Source: a virus
IMG/VR virus record: IMGVR_UViG_3300033149_003379
Coordinates: 1 to 64,000 of that record
Direction: 5' to 3' (one strand)
DNA: 64,000 nt
Under the pieces are notes generated by a model. It worked only from the letters and a program-made list of their open reading frames with translations, searched no databases and had not been told where the DNA came from. Below, piece after piece: positions 56,320 to 64,000 of the stretch (positions within the stretch are counted from its first letter, which is position 1; the number at the start of each line of letters is the position of its first letter). The position numbers and the translations under genes are program-made.

Positions 56320-57638
56320 TGGCAACTAGAAGTGGTGTAAAGATTGAATATCTGAATGATAGTGACGTTTGGACTGAAGAGACCGATCGTCTGAGCTTTG
56401 AATATACTGACACTATTCGCGGTAGAGCTAGACTAGTCAATATTCTTTTGTCTAATCGTCTGAATAACAAAGAGCCTAGGTATACGAATTACCGTAAGAT
56501 TCGGGTTACAGAATGGCGTACGAATCGAGTCATTTTCTTAGGTAGAGTAGAATCTGTTGAGCCTAAATGGAGTGATACATATGGCCAATGTGTGAAGCTC
56601 GTAGCTAGAGATTCACTCTCAGAGCTATATGAGCGTAAAATAACCTCTGACTACTCTGATACACCTCGTACTCGTAGTGAGCTAATCGCTCAGATAATCT
56701 CAGACTATGCATATTCAGGTTCTCTGTCTACAGACATAGAGGCTTCCGGCTCCTCTGAAACAGTTGCTCCAGACTATTCTACGTCTGAGATGACGGTAAT
56801 GTCAGCGATTTTTTCATTAGCTAAGGAGGATCCTTGGAGCGATGAAGAGTTTGGTGCTGTATGGAGATGGAACGGAGCAAGTTGGGATGATAATACAACT
56901 GAGGCTGCTAGTGAAGCAGGAACTCCGTTTAACTTCCTTGAAGATACAGAGGATTACTTCTACTTTGGATTGAATAATCCGTTTATTGGAATTCAGTTCG
57001 ATCTCGATACTCTTGGCTCCTACGGAGCCTTTACATGGGAATATTGGAATGGTTCTGAATGGTCTACGCTCTCTCTAGAAACGACTCATGACTTCACCGC
57101 AGATGGAAAGATAGAGTTCATTCCTCCTTCAGATTGGGCTGCAAAAGCGTTCTCTAATGGAGATCCGCATGGAGCAGAGCCTCCAGATACAACAAGTAGA
57201 TATTGGCTTCGTGTATCGGTAGATTCTGTAACTACTGCTGCAAGCTTCTACTATGCAATACCTCTAAGAGGCTATGGATATGAAGTTTGGGTTACGGACG
57301 ATCCTACTCCAGTGTTTAAGTATGCTCGTAGAGGTAGTGTACCATCAGGAGGTCCGTCTGCCAATGGTTTGACTCTTGAGTACAAAGGCACTGCAGGTGA
57401 TCAGACCATAAAGATCTTTAGTGATTATACCTTTCCCGTAGCATCTAAGGAACGATATACTAGAGTTACTGTTCGCGGAAAGGACAGTGATGGAGCGAAG
57501 GTAGAATCTACTGAGATTGACTCTGACCTCGAAGGCACCATAGAGATGGTGAAGGAATTTGTCGAAGAGGTCTACGGAGTTACTACCCTACCCTGGCATA
57601 TTGCCAGACGAGAGCTAAGGCACTACTCAGTCAGTTAA
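56319..57638 (+). CDS. Tail hub/baseplate protein, N-terminal part with inserted domain
   Basis: A 439-residue protein overlapping the previous stop by one base. N-terminal 140 residues (DRLSFEYTDTIRGRARLVNI, FLGRVESVEPKW, VKLVARDSLSELYERKI) fit phage tail hub folds. Residues about 210-310 are the beta domain shared with the connector at 51490. The end IARRELRHYSVS stops where the hub domain would continue; the next reading frame starts LRGNVTIPGFPRYK. The two were probably one protein. Confidence 0.65.
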   Translation: MATRSGVKIEYLNDSDVWTEETDRLSFEYTDTIRGRARLVNILLSNRLNNKEPRYTNYRKIRVTEWRTNRVIFLGRVESVEPKWSDTYGQCVKLVARDSLSELYERKITSDYSDTPRTRSELIAQIISDYAYSGSLSTDIEASGSSETVAPDYSTSEMTVMSAIFSLAKEDPWSDEEFGAVWRWNGASWDDNTTEAASEAGTPFNFLEDTEDYFYFGLNNPFIGIQFDLDTLGSYGAFTWEYWNGSEWSTLSLETTHDFTADGKIEFIPPSDWAAKAFSNGDPHGAEPPDTTSRYWLRVSVDSVTTAASFYYAIPLRGYGYEVWVTDDPTPVFKYARRGSVPSGGPSANGLTLEYKGTAGDQTIKIFSDYTFPVASKERYTRVTVRGKDSDGAKVESTEIDSDLEGTIEMVKEFVEEVYGVTTLPWHIARRELRHYSVS

Positions 57639-57661
57639 GCAAGGAAGCTCTACGAGGTAAT

Positions 57662-60370
57662 GTGACTATACCAGGATTTCCAAGGTACAAGATTTCAGGT
57701 TCGTGGAATGTTGTAAGAGCTGGAAATCTTGTACGAGTCAAATGTTCGAACTCGTTATTGGATGAAGACTTTCTTGTTCAAGAGATAAAGTATACTGAAC
57801 CAGAAGGTATCGCTAAACTAAAATTGCTCAGCTTAGACGGTTGTTGGGAATTCTCTCCATTCGAGATAGAGTCGATCTTTTCAGGTCTCAGTCATTCAGT
57901 GATGAACTCTATGTCTAGAGCTGGTACGATTCAATCAGCTCCTTCGACTCCGTCTGGATGGTCCGCTTCTAATATAACAGCAAGTACTGGTAATAATCCT
58001 GACGGTACTAGTATCATCTATTTTGAAATTGAAGTTCCTCGAGTAGATGAGAATATTTCTGAATACATAGTAAGGTACAGAGTAAAGAATGCCTCTGAAT
58101 GGAGAACGATTGTAGTTCCTCAGACAGAATCAGGAAATCCAGTTACTCAGACTCCTCCAGTTCTAGGAGGACAGACATATGAATTCGGTGTCAGATCAAG
58201 AGGAACATCTGGTCTTCTCTCAAGTTGGACCTCGACAGTTGAAAAGGCAGCCGTTGCTGACACTTCTGCTCCAGGAGCTCCATCGAATCTTTCTGCTACA
58301 GGAAGTTTCAAGTCGATCTTTCTCACTTGGGACAATCCTTCAGATAGTGATCTGAAGTATATCGAGGTTTGGGAGTCTGATACGAACGACCGAAGTGCAG
58401 CATCAAGAATCGCAGTAGTCTTTACAGACTTCTTCTCTAGAGGCGGCCTCGGAAATAATGTCACAAAGTACTATTGGATTCGAGGAGTGGATGCTACTGG
58501 TAATGAGGGAGCCTGGCATCCTACAGGTTCAACGGCAGGTGTTAGCGCAACTACACTAGTCATAGGTTCTACTGATGTTGATGATTTTGCAATAACCGCT
58601 TCTAAGATACACAACAAGGTTCCAGTACTTTCAGGAGATTCTTGGACAGACAATTCACCTTCAGCAGGATCTGTTGCTTGGAATGAGCACTCACTCTATT
58701 ACAACGGAGTTGAGTACACGATATCTGCTGGAAGCACGAGCGACAAATACATTTACTGGACCGGAGGTACCTCCTATTCAACTTCTAATACGAATCCATC
58801 ATCAGCCACTCTTGGAGATGATGGCTTTGTTATTGCTACCAATATCAATGGAGCTCATGACCTCGCCTGGAATGCGATCGCGAATGAGATAATTGGCAAT
58901 GCCTACATCGAAAGTATCACCGCAGAAAAAATAACTGCTGGAGATATCGCTACGGCGAGATTGAGTGCACATGCAGCAGACGGTGTCAATGCTGGCACTA
59001 TTGCTATCTCTGCAGATAAACTGGCTGTTACAGGTACAACAACCTTCGCGAGCGGTAAGACTCTTGCTGAAGAGATAAACAACGGTGTCACAACGATAGA
59101 TGGTGGAAAGATAACTACCGGTACGATCGAAGCTAATCGCTTGGATGTTTCAACACTTGATGCGATTACAGCTAATATGGGTACGTTGACTGCCGGTGAA
59201 ATTCGATTAGGTACAGGCACTGTAGGCACGGACTTCGCAGGTATTAGAATCTACAATGCTGGCACAGAAGTCTCTCCTGACTACAGAGTTTCGAGTTGGT
59301 CTGCTCCTGGAGGAACAGAAACTCTCAACGTCTATTTGGATAGTGATGGGCTTACTGTTATTGGTGAAAAGGTATACTTCAAAAACATATTAGGGGCTGA
59401 TAGAGGAAAGGTCTTCGGTGCTTCAGGAGAATTTCTGGTGGTCAGTGCTGAGGATGATTTGCTTCTTGATGCTGACCTTATTGATATTCGTGGCCCTGAT
59501 GGAGCGTACTTCTCGATTTCGTCATCTCTAACCAGATTTCTTAAGATTTATGAATATGATGGTGATGCATACATAACGAATGTTGAAGACATAGGTGATT
59601 CACCATCCGATCTATCATCAACTGATATAGTTATATACTCTGGAAATGACATCAAATTAAGTTGTGAGCATTACGTTTCTTTAAACTTATCTACTGACAT
59701 AGATGAGAGTGTTGAACCATATTCTGACTTCACTAGCAGTGCTTTGCTTCTTGAAGATGGTGATGATGTTGTTGTAGTTACGGATGATCTTCTATGTGTA
59801 TATAAGCTGCTTATGGGTGGAGACATACAAGCGTCAGACAGTGAAGCTGAGGATATCGGTGACTTAAACGCATTCGATAATATATTTTGTGATGATTTGA
59901 CTACCTCTACAGGGTCGTATGATGAACTTGATGACATAGCCATCATAAAGAGGATTACGGACCGTGGAGATAGAATGTATGATAGGGAAACTCTGCCTGC
60001 TGAAATGAAGATAGACAAAGAACAGTATGTTGAAAAGAATCTAGCAAAATATTCAAAACACGTAATCGAGAAACATGAGCATCTGCAGCAGAAATTGGAA
60101 GAATTAACTAAGGCACTTGCTGTCGAAATGAATGCTTCTAAACGAGCGAAGATACAAAAATCTATAGATATGATAGAATCAAAGCAGAAGTCTTTGGGAG
60201 CGAATATTGACAAGGTTGAAGAGGACCTTTGGAAGAAAGCTGAAGAAAAGTATCAAAAATATGTGAAGATAGGACCAGCAGTCGGTTTAGCTCTCGGAGG
60301 TCTGAAGCAGTTGGCCTTACGAGTTGAGGAATTAGAAAGGAGGTTAGATAATGGACTCGGAATCACTTAA
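57662..60370 (+). CDS. Tail tip protein with FN3 domains and coiled-coil C terminus
   Basis: A 902-residue protein from a GTG with GAGGT upstream. The first 60 residues (VTIPGFPRYKISGSWNVVR) look like the end of the hub domain. FN3-like modules occupy about residues 95-190 and 195-290. VDDFAITASKIHNK, AEKITAGDIATARL and KITTGTIEANRLD are repeated fibre motifs. The C-terminal 170 residues are a coiled coil. This is the receptor-facing tip (J-like) protein. The start within a domain is suspicious. Confidence 0.7.
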   Translation: MTIPGFPRYKISGSWNVVRAGNLVRVKCSNSLLDEDFLVQEIKYTEPEGIAKLKLLSLDGCWEFSPFEIESIFSGLSHSVMNSMSRAGTIQSAPSTPSGWSASNITASTGNNPDGTSIIYFEIEVPRVDENISEYIVRYRVKNASEWRTIVVPQTESGNPVTQTPPVLGGQTYEFGVRSRGTSGLLSSWTSTVEKAAVADTSAPGAPSNLSATGSFKSIFLTWDNPSDSDLKYIEVWESDTNDRSAASRIAVVFTDFFSRGGLGNNVTKYYWIRGVDATGNEGAWHPTGSTAGVSATTLVIGSTDVDDFAITASKIHNKVPVLSGDSWTDNSPSAGSVAWNEHSLYYNGVEYTISAGSTSDKYIYWTGGTSYSTSNTNPSSATLGDDGFVIATNINGAHDLAWNAIANEIIGNAYIESITAEKITAGDIATARLSAHAADGVNAGTIAISADKLAVTGTTTFASGKTLAEEINNGVTTIDGGKITTGTIEANRLDVSTLDAITANMGTLTAGEIRLGTGTVGTDFAGIRIYNAGTEVSPDYRVSSWSAPGGTETLNVYLDSDGLTVIGEKVYFKNILGADRGKVFGASGEFLVVSAEDDLLLDADLIDIRGPDGAYFSISSSLTRFLKIYEYDGDAYITNVEDIGDSPSDLSSTDIVIYSGNDIKLSCEHYVSLNLSTDIDESVEPYSDFTSSALLLEDGDDVVVVTDDLLCVYKLLMGGDIQASDSEAEDIGDLNAFDNIFCDDLTTSTGSYDELDDIAIIKRITDRGDRMYDRETLPAEMKIDKEQYVEKNLAKYSKHVIEKHEHLQQKLEELTKALAVEMNASKRAKIQKSIDMIESKQKSLGANIDKVEEDLWKKAEEKYQKYVKIGPAVGLALGGLKQLALRVEELERRLDNGLGIT

Positions 60371-60545
60371 GAAACTCATCAACGAAGTGAATGATGAAAT
60401 GAAGGCTCTTGTTGATGAGTATAATTCTCTTGTAGAGACAATCAAGAAGGCTCAATCAAGGCAGAACGAAATAACAAAACAGCTTCTTAGGTTAGAAGGC
60501 AAAGGACAAGCGATAAAGGAACTACAAGGAGGTAAAGAAGAATGA
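60351..60545 (+). CDS. Small coiled-coil protein
   Basis: A 64-residue, almost entirely coiled-coil protein (KKLINEVNDEMKALVDEYNS) overlapping the tip gene by 20 bases. It may associate with the tip coiled coil or with the following membrane protein. Ribosome site AGGAGG. Confidence 0.6.
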   Translation: MDSESLKKLINEVNDEMKALVDEYNSLVETIKKAQSRQNEITKQLLRLEGKGQAIKELQGGKEE

Positions 60546-60775
60546 ACGATGGTAAAGCTTGGGTTCGCCAGTGGATTGCGATTGCATTTACATTCGGTTT
60601 GTTAGGTATAACTACATTTGCTCTTTGGGGTGGAGTTGAGACAAATATGGAGGTCTTCTGGTCCTTCTTTACTGTAGCTACAGGCTATATCGGTTGGTTC
60701 TTCAAGAGTAGGGAAGACGAAAAGAGAGCACTTCGAGAAATGCTGAAAGAGAAGCTGAACCAAAAAAGCAAATAG
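60542..60775 (+). CDS. Putative holin-like membrane protein
   Basis: A 77-residue protein coupled by ATGA. Two membrane helices (about 8-29 and 36-54) and a Lys/Glu-rich C-terminal tail are the usual class II holin layout. It comes at the end of the tail module, a common holin position. No endolysin is seen next to it. Confidence 0.6.
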   Translation: MNDGKAWVRQWIAIAFTFGLLGITTFALWGGVETNMEVFWSFFTVATGYIGWFFKSREDEKRALREMLKEKLNQKSK

Positions 60776-60793
60776 CTTGATATAATAATCAAG
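60776..60793 (+). promoter_or_regulatory. Inverted repeat enclosing an extended -10 (CTTGAT-ATAATA-ATCAAG)
   Basis: CTTGAT (60776-60781) and ATCAAG (60788-60793) flank TATAAT (60781-60786). The promoter for the replication genes is thus inside a palindrome that could be an operator or form a hairpin. Confidence 0.5.
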
Positions 60794-60820
60794 TCAATAA
60801 CTCAGCAAAGGAGGTTGCCG

Positions 60821-61372
60821 ATTAACGAGACTATCAGAGTTTCTCATGTTCTTGATAATGGTGAGCTAGTGTGTTGGTGTCCGTTTCATTCAGATTCTAA
60901 TCCTTCACTTTATGTTAATCCATCAAAAGGTGTTGCACACTGCTTTGCAGGTTGCTATAGTGGAGACATCGTAGGTCTTGTAGCTATGTTGAGAGAGACA
61001 AATCGCCTAATGGCTAGATCTGAATTGTATGAGGCCTTCGATTTTGACAATCTGACAGACCTCTCACGATTGCCAGCACAAGATGTGACGACTGAGAAAC
61101 ACATTGATGCAATCAAATGGTTCACTGACCAAGGATTCACCTTGAGGACAGCATATTACTGGAAGGTTGAATTCAATGACACATCGTTTACTCTTCCTAT
61201 TCGTAATGTGAATTCAAAAATTCTAGCATATATCACTAGGAATCTTGTCTCCTTTCCGAAGTATGTAATGTCGAAGGGATTCAAGAAAAATGTCCTCTTC
61301 GGTTTGTTAGTGAAGGTGTTCTTGATTGTTTGTGGTTGTGGCAGAACGGATTCAATAATGTTTCATTGTTAG
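60821..61372 (+). CDS. DNA primase, CHC2 zinc-finger part, frame-disrupted
   Basis: A 183-residue reading. The ribosome site AAAGGAGG is 6 bases before an in-frame ATT at 60821 and directly abuts the TTG at 60815, so ATT initiation is preferred. WCPFHSDSNPSLYVNPSKG and HCFAGCYSGD form the CHC2 zinc finger that begins DnaG-type primases. KKNVLFG, normally followed by the Toprim domain, is at the end, after which the frame becomes meaningless. The Toprim continues in another frame (next entry). Confidence 0.75.
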   Translation: MNETIRVSHVLDNGELVCWCPFHSDSNPSLYVNPSKGVAHCFAGCYSGDIVGLVAMLRETNRLMARSELYEAFDFDNLTDLSRLPAQDVTTEKHIDAIKWFTDQGFTLRTAYYWKVEFNDTSFTLPIRNVNSKILAYITRNLVSFPKYVMSKGFKKNVLFGLLVKVFLIVCGCGRTDSIMFHC

Positions 61373-61557
61373 GAGCTCATCCATCATTAGAGCAACTATC
61401 TCAATTGAAAGAGTTGAATCCAGGTTGGTTCATCTTTGATGATGACATAGCAGGACAAAAGGGAGTTGAATACACAAGAACATTTTTTCCAGATGCGAAG
61501 TTTCTCTTATTCAATGTGAGAGAGCTCAATAAAGAACAAATTATGGAGGTTTTGTAG
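61330..61557 (+). CDS. DNA primase, Toprim part
   Basis: The reading frame carries FVSEGVLDCL (61303-61332, with the catalytic Glu of Toprim), then WLWQNGFNNVSLLGAHPS and WFIFDDDIAGQKGVEY (DxD motif), matching Toprim order. The first usable start (TTG 61330) would exclude the catalytic Glu, so this part must be read as a fusion with the CHC2 part. A -1 shift near 61306-61309 or a small deletion explains the split. Confidence 0.7.
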   Translation: MWLWQNGFNNVSLLGAHPSLEQLSQLKELNPGWFIFDDDIAGQKGVEYTRTFFPDAKFLLFNVRELNKEQIMEVL

Positions 61558-62325
61558 ATGGAAGGACAAACTTACGGATCATTAATCTCTGGTCTGGAAC
61601 AGCTGAAGAAGCGCTCAGAGGAAATTCAGAAGGCTAGAGAGGCTATGAGAAACTCGAATCTTGAGTTGAGATTGAAAGCCGATGAAATAGCACATATTAG
61701 AATTCTAAGTGATGCACCAGACATTCAGACAGGATTGTTCCATAGAGTTGCACGTCAAACTCCTTCAGGAAAGACTTTTACAGAAGAGATTTTCTGTCCG
61801 ATGCCTGACAAAGAGTGCCAGTTCTGCTTGAGTGAGAACTCTGATATTCGATCTCGCAGAGCTAAAATCTTCATTTGGGTGTATCTCTATTACATTCTAC
61901 ACAAGAAGCCGATTCAAGGAGTTGAGACTGAAGAGGTCTCTCGTGCAGGGATGAGGTTCTACAAAGAGACCGTCAATAACCTTAGATACATCCGAACTGG
62001 TGAAGGTTGGGGAGGATACATTTCAAGCAAGTTCATCCAGTTGTACCAGAAGTATGGTACTCTCTGTGATAGAGATTACGAATGGATTAGGCAAGGAGAT
62101 TCGATGACAAATACCGTATATGACATCCTGCCAGAAGATCCGACACCGATTCCTGATGAGGTTAAGAAGGTGATTGAAAAGTTACCTCCTTTGAGCAAGC
62201 TCGTAAAGGGAGAACCGATTGAGTTCGACGGTCAGATTATAGGTGAGGGTCAGTCTGGTGGTGAGAGTGCTAAAGAAGAAGAAATCCCTCTACTTGAACG
62301 TCTGAAGAGGGAGAGAGGAGGATAA
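61558..62325 (+). CDS. Single-stranded DNA-binding-like protein
   Basis: A 255-residue protein. IRILSDAPDIQTGLFHRVAR and a Cys cluster CPMPDKECQFC near residues 80-90, then KIFIWVYLYYILHKKP and GWGGYISSKFIQLYQKYGTL, recall gp32-like phage SSBs. A flexible acidic C-terminal region (SGGESAKEEEIPLLERL) is also typical. Placed next to primase. Identification is by pattern only. Confidence 0.55.
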   Translation: MEGQTYGSLISGLEQLKKRSEEIQKAREAMRNSNLELRLKADEIAHIRILSDAPDIQTGLFHRVARQTPSGKTFTEEIFCPMPDKECQFCLSENSDIRSRRAKIFIWVYLYYILHKKPIQGVETEEVSRAGMRFYKETVNNLRYIRTGEGWGGYISSKFIQLYQKYGTLCDRDYEWIRQGDSMTNTVYDILPEDPTPIPDEVKKVIEKLPPLSKLVKGEPIEFDGQIIGEGQSGGESAKEEEIPLLERLKRERGG

Positions 62326-62666
62326 TGAAGGTTACTGTAGGAGTCGGCTTTACACTTCTAATAGGACCTAGAAGAAATGCCAATAATGAATACATTCGTC
62401 CTCAAGTTGTGTTCTCAGATATCGATCTTGATGGAGATGTTGAGAAGCAGCTTGAGGATGCGAGAGAGGCAACTCGTAAGATTTTTGACGAGGTAGTTGA
62501 CATCACACTTGAGAGAGTTAACATGTTGGCTAATCAAGACCTCTCTCCAGATCTAATGAAGGTTTTCTATCAAATTGATGAAAAATTGAAGGAGCTAGAG
62601 AATGGACTTATTGAAGTTGCAGGAAGAGTACCTGAGAAAAAAGTTCGGAAGAAAACCGAATCCTAA
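62325..62666 (+). CDS. Hypothetical protein
   Basis: A 113-residue protein starting in TAATG overlap. Beta-strand start (MKVTVGVGFTLLIGPRRN) and long helices; Lys-rich tail. It overlaps the next gene by 65 bases. Function unknown. Confidence 0.55.
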   Translation: MKVTVGVGFTLLIGPRRNANNEYIRPQVVFSDIDLDGDVEKQLEDAREATRKIFDEVVDITLERVNMLANQDLSPDLMKVFYQIDEKLKELENGLIEVAGRVPEKKVRKKTES

Positions 62667-62898
62667 AGACGCCGCGTTAGGTTTGGTTGGAGAGATCGGA
62701 GAGCTTGTTTGTAATTCAACCTTTCTGCCGTGGAAGAAACAAGATTCGTTAGAGAATATTAAGGAAGAGCTGATTGACTGTCTCTTCTTCCTATTGGAGC
62801 TATTCATCTGCTTTGATATGGATCAGGACGAAGTGAACAAGAGGTATTGTGATAAACTTGAGCATAACTTGAAGCGAGACGATCATGTGAGGTACTAG
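62602..62898 (+). CDS. MazG/dUTPase-like NTP pyrophosphatase
   Basis: A 98-residue all-alpha protein. GLVGEIGEL and ENIKEELIDCLFFLLEL give the E-x2-E and E-E-x2-D magnesium-binding motifs of the dimeric dUTPase/MazG superfamily. It would hydrolyse (d)NTPs to monophosphates, possibly dUTP as a feeder for ThyX. It starts well inside the preceding gene. Confidence 0.75.
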   Translation: MDLLKLQEEYLRKKFGRKPNPKDAALGLVGEIGELVCNSTFLPWKKQDSLENIKEELIDCLFFLLELFICFDMDQDEVNKRYCDKLEHNLKRDDHVRY

Positions 62899-63777
62899 AT
62901 GTTCAAGCAAGAAGTAGTGTTTGTCGAAGGTGTAAACGGCACAGGAAAGGACTATTTTCTCGAGAAGTCTCGAGAGTACTTTCCTAATGTGATTCCATAC
63001 TATGCTCCTAAGAGTAATTTCTCAATACCGATAAATGACTCCTTCGTTACATTCAATACAATATTCAGGAGTATTGAGATGAACGGAGGCAAACCGTCCT
63101 TCATTTATAGGTCTCCAATAACGGAACTTGTCTATGATAGGTATTTCGGACGAGACCTCTCTGGAGCAGAGCGTCTATTGAAATTGTTTTTCGAGTTTTT
63201 GACTTCAGATGTTTATACCTCTCGTGTAGTGTACTTGAAGCCACTTCATTGGTCAGTTGTGCAACAGAGAAGGCCGTCTATGAAGGAGGAAGACCTTTGT
63301 CTGCTTGATCGGATGTATCATGAAGAATTCGCAAAATATGGAGTGAGCATTATCTATCTAGAGGAATTCGACTCTCTACTGAAGAGGTTGGACCATCAGA
63401 TTGAATCGCTGCCAGAGAAATTCGTTCTCGTTGATGTTGATAACACGTATTATCAATATGGAGGCAGTGAAGAGAACTTTAGAGAGTCTATTCCAGTTTC
63501 TCTGTGGGAGCCAAAGGAGAGTGTTTCACTAGCAAGCATTTTCATTTCTGGAAGGCCTCATGAAGAGATCGGAGCATTGCAATCTCCATTCTACGAGATT
63601 CTCAGGTCGTCGGTTAGTTATAAGTACTCACTAATCAAGAGATTGCTTGAAACGACCGACAAGAAGTTCATCCTGTATGATGACTATCTCTATATCCTAA
63701 CACTCCTATATGAGCATTTCGATTTGTCACTTGATAAGGTTGATGGAAAGAATATATGGAGGCTTTCAAATTGCTGA
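62899..63777 (+). CDS. P-loop kinase fused to a HAD phosphatase (polynucleotide kinase-phosphatase-like)
   Basis: A 292-residue protein starting directly after the previous stop. VFVEGVNGTGKDYF holds a Walker A motif (residues 11-18). The C-terminal half has HAD motifs: LVDVDNTYY (D179-x-D181-x-T183), FISGRP, YKYSLIKRLL (Lys) and LYDDY. The order kinase then HAD phosphatase matches T4 polynucleotide kinase/3'-phosphatase, although a dNMP kinase-nucleotidase fusion cannot be excluded. It may act in nucleic-acid end repair or nucleotide supply. Confidence 0.7.
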   Translation: MFKQEVVFVEGVNGTGKDYFLEKSREYFPNVIPYYAPKSNFSIPINDSFVTFNTIFRSIEMNGGKPSFIYRSPITELVYDRYFGRDLSGAERLLKLFFEFLTSDVYTSRVVYLKPLHWSVVQQRRPSMKEEDLCLLDRMYHEEFAKYGVSIIYLEEFDSLLKRLDHQIESLPEKFVLVDVDNTYYQYGGSEENFRESIPVSLWEPKESVSLASIFISGRPHEEIGALQSPFYEILRSSVSYKYSLIKRLLETTDKKFILYDDYLYILTLLYEHFDLSLDKVDGKNIWRLSNC

Positions 63778-64000
63778 CCATACCTTCGTACAAGCTTTCG
63801 TACTACACGAAAAGACCTGATTGGATGTCAAGGATTCTTGAGTCTAAATCTCAATATGTCTCAAATATTGTGGATAATGTCGAAGGTATTCTCTTTCCAG
63901 GATTCTACGGTGATAATCCAGAATACGAGGTTTTCTACAGGGAGAATCTCATGGAGAAGTTCACTCCTCCTAGAGGAAATCTAGGCGGAGAATATGCTGT
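63771..64000 (+). CDS. N-terminal fragment of an unidentified protein
   Basis: A TTG at 63771 lies 8 bases after GGAGG (63758-63762), and the frame stays open to the window end (76 codons). It begins MLTIPSYKLSYYTKRPDW. An ATG at 63756 in the same frame is an alternative. Family not recognised. Confidence 0.55.
   Translation, partial: MLTIPSYKLSYYTKRPDWMSRILESKSQYVSNIVDNVEGILFPGFYGDNPEYEVFYRENLMEKFTPPRGNLGGEYA

Noticed and set aside
1-64000. Integrase, attachment site or lysogeny module
   Set aside because: No recombinase, repressor/antirepressor pair or att-like tRNA duplication is visible; the window gives no evidence of a temperate lifestyle.

Overview
The window is part of the genome of a dsDNA tailed bacteriophage with siphovirus-type morphogenesis. 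The evidence is an ordered virion module: XkdF-like prohead protease, scaffold, HK97-type capsid protein, head-tail connector, tail terminator, tail tube, a tail assembly chaperone with a -1 slippery site, tape measure, hub and FN3-bearing tip protein. It also carries tRNA genes, ThyX, a primase and many tiny overlapping genes. There is no integrase, portal or terminase in the window. The host is not identifiable. Strong AGGAGG ribosome sites, sigma70-type promoters and heavy use of AGA/AGG/CGA arginine codons suggest a low-to-mid GC bacterium, perhaps Firmicute-like. Standard stop codons (TAA, TAG and TGA) are all used.

Layout. 1-3.9 kb: small accessory genes, one HTH/zinc protein and a type II tRNA. 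3.9-5.9 kb: a TROVE/Ro60-type RNA-binding protein followed by four tandem, covarying stem-loop elements that look like phage Y RNAs. 6.3-19.4 kb: an overlapping operon of very large proteins, beginning with a Hint-fold protein and continuing with several ADP-ribosyltransferase (ART) proteins, an HD-ART fusion, a GNAT acetyltransferase and a lethal-factor-like metallopeptidase. They share short N-terminal tags and are best read as a cassette of effectors, possibly virion-packaged and injected. 19.4-20.05 kb: a non-coding region packed with GACTA repeats. 20.05-21.3 kb: the only minus-strand operon. 21.4-36 kb: tRNAs, ThyX, cupin, nucleotidyltransferases, an amidoligase/glutamine-amidotransferase pair and many small proteins. 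35.96-36.05 kb: a predicted three-way-junction small RNA with an anti-Shine-Dalgarno loop. 36-60.8 kb: head, glycan/decoration (glycosyltransferase, methyltransferase, GDP-mannose dehydratase, secreted phospholipase C-like), tail fibre and tail genes. 60.8-64 kb: replication genes (CHC2/Toprim primase, SSB-like, NTP pyrophosphatase, kinase-HAD fusion) and a gene running off the end.

How it fits together. TTTACA-N17-TATAAT-like promoters precede the accessory modules. A second group with TTGTAC upstream boxes precedes the structural operons, the prohead protease being apparently leaderless. The most unusual parts are the Ro60/Y-RNA-like locus, the tagged ART/HD/GNAT/protease effector cassette, and the three-way-junction RNA. 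Three otherwise recognisable genes (glycosyltransferase, primase, tail hub) are split between frames, which may be real decay, programmed recoding or sequence error.
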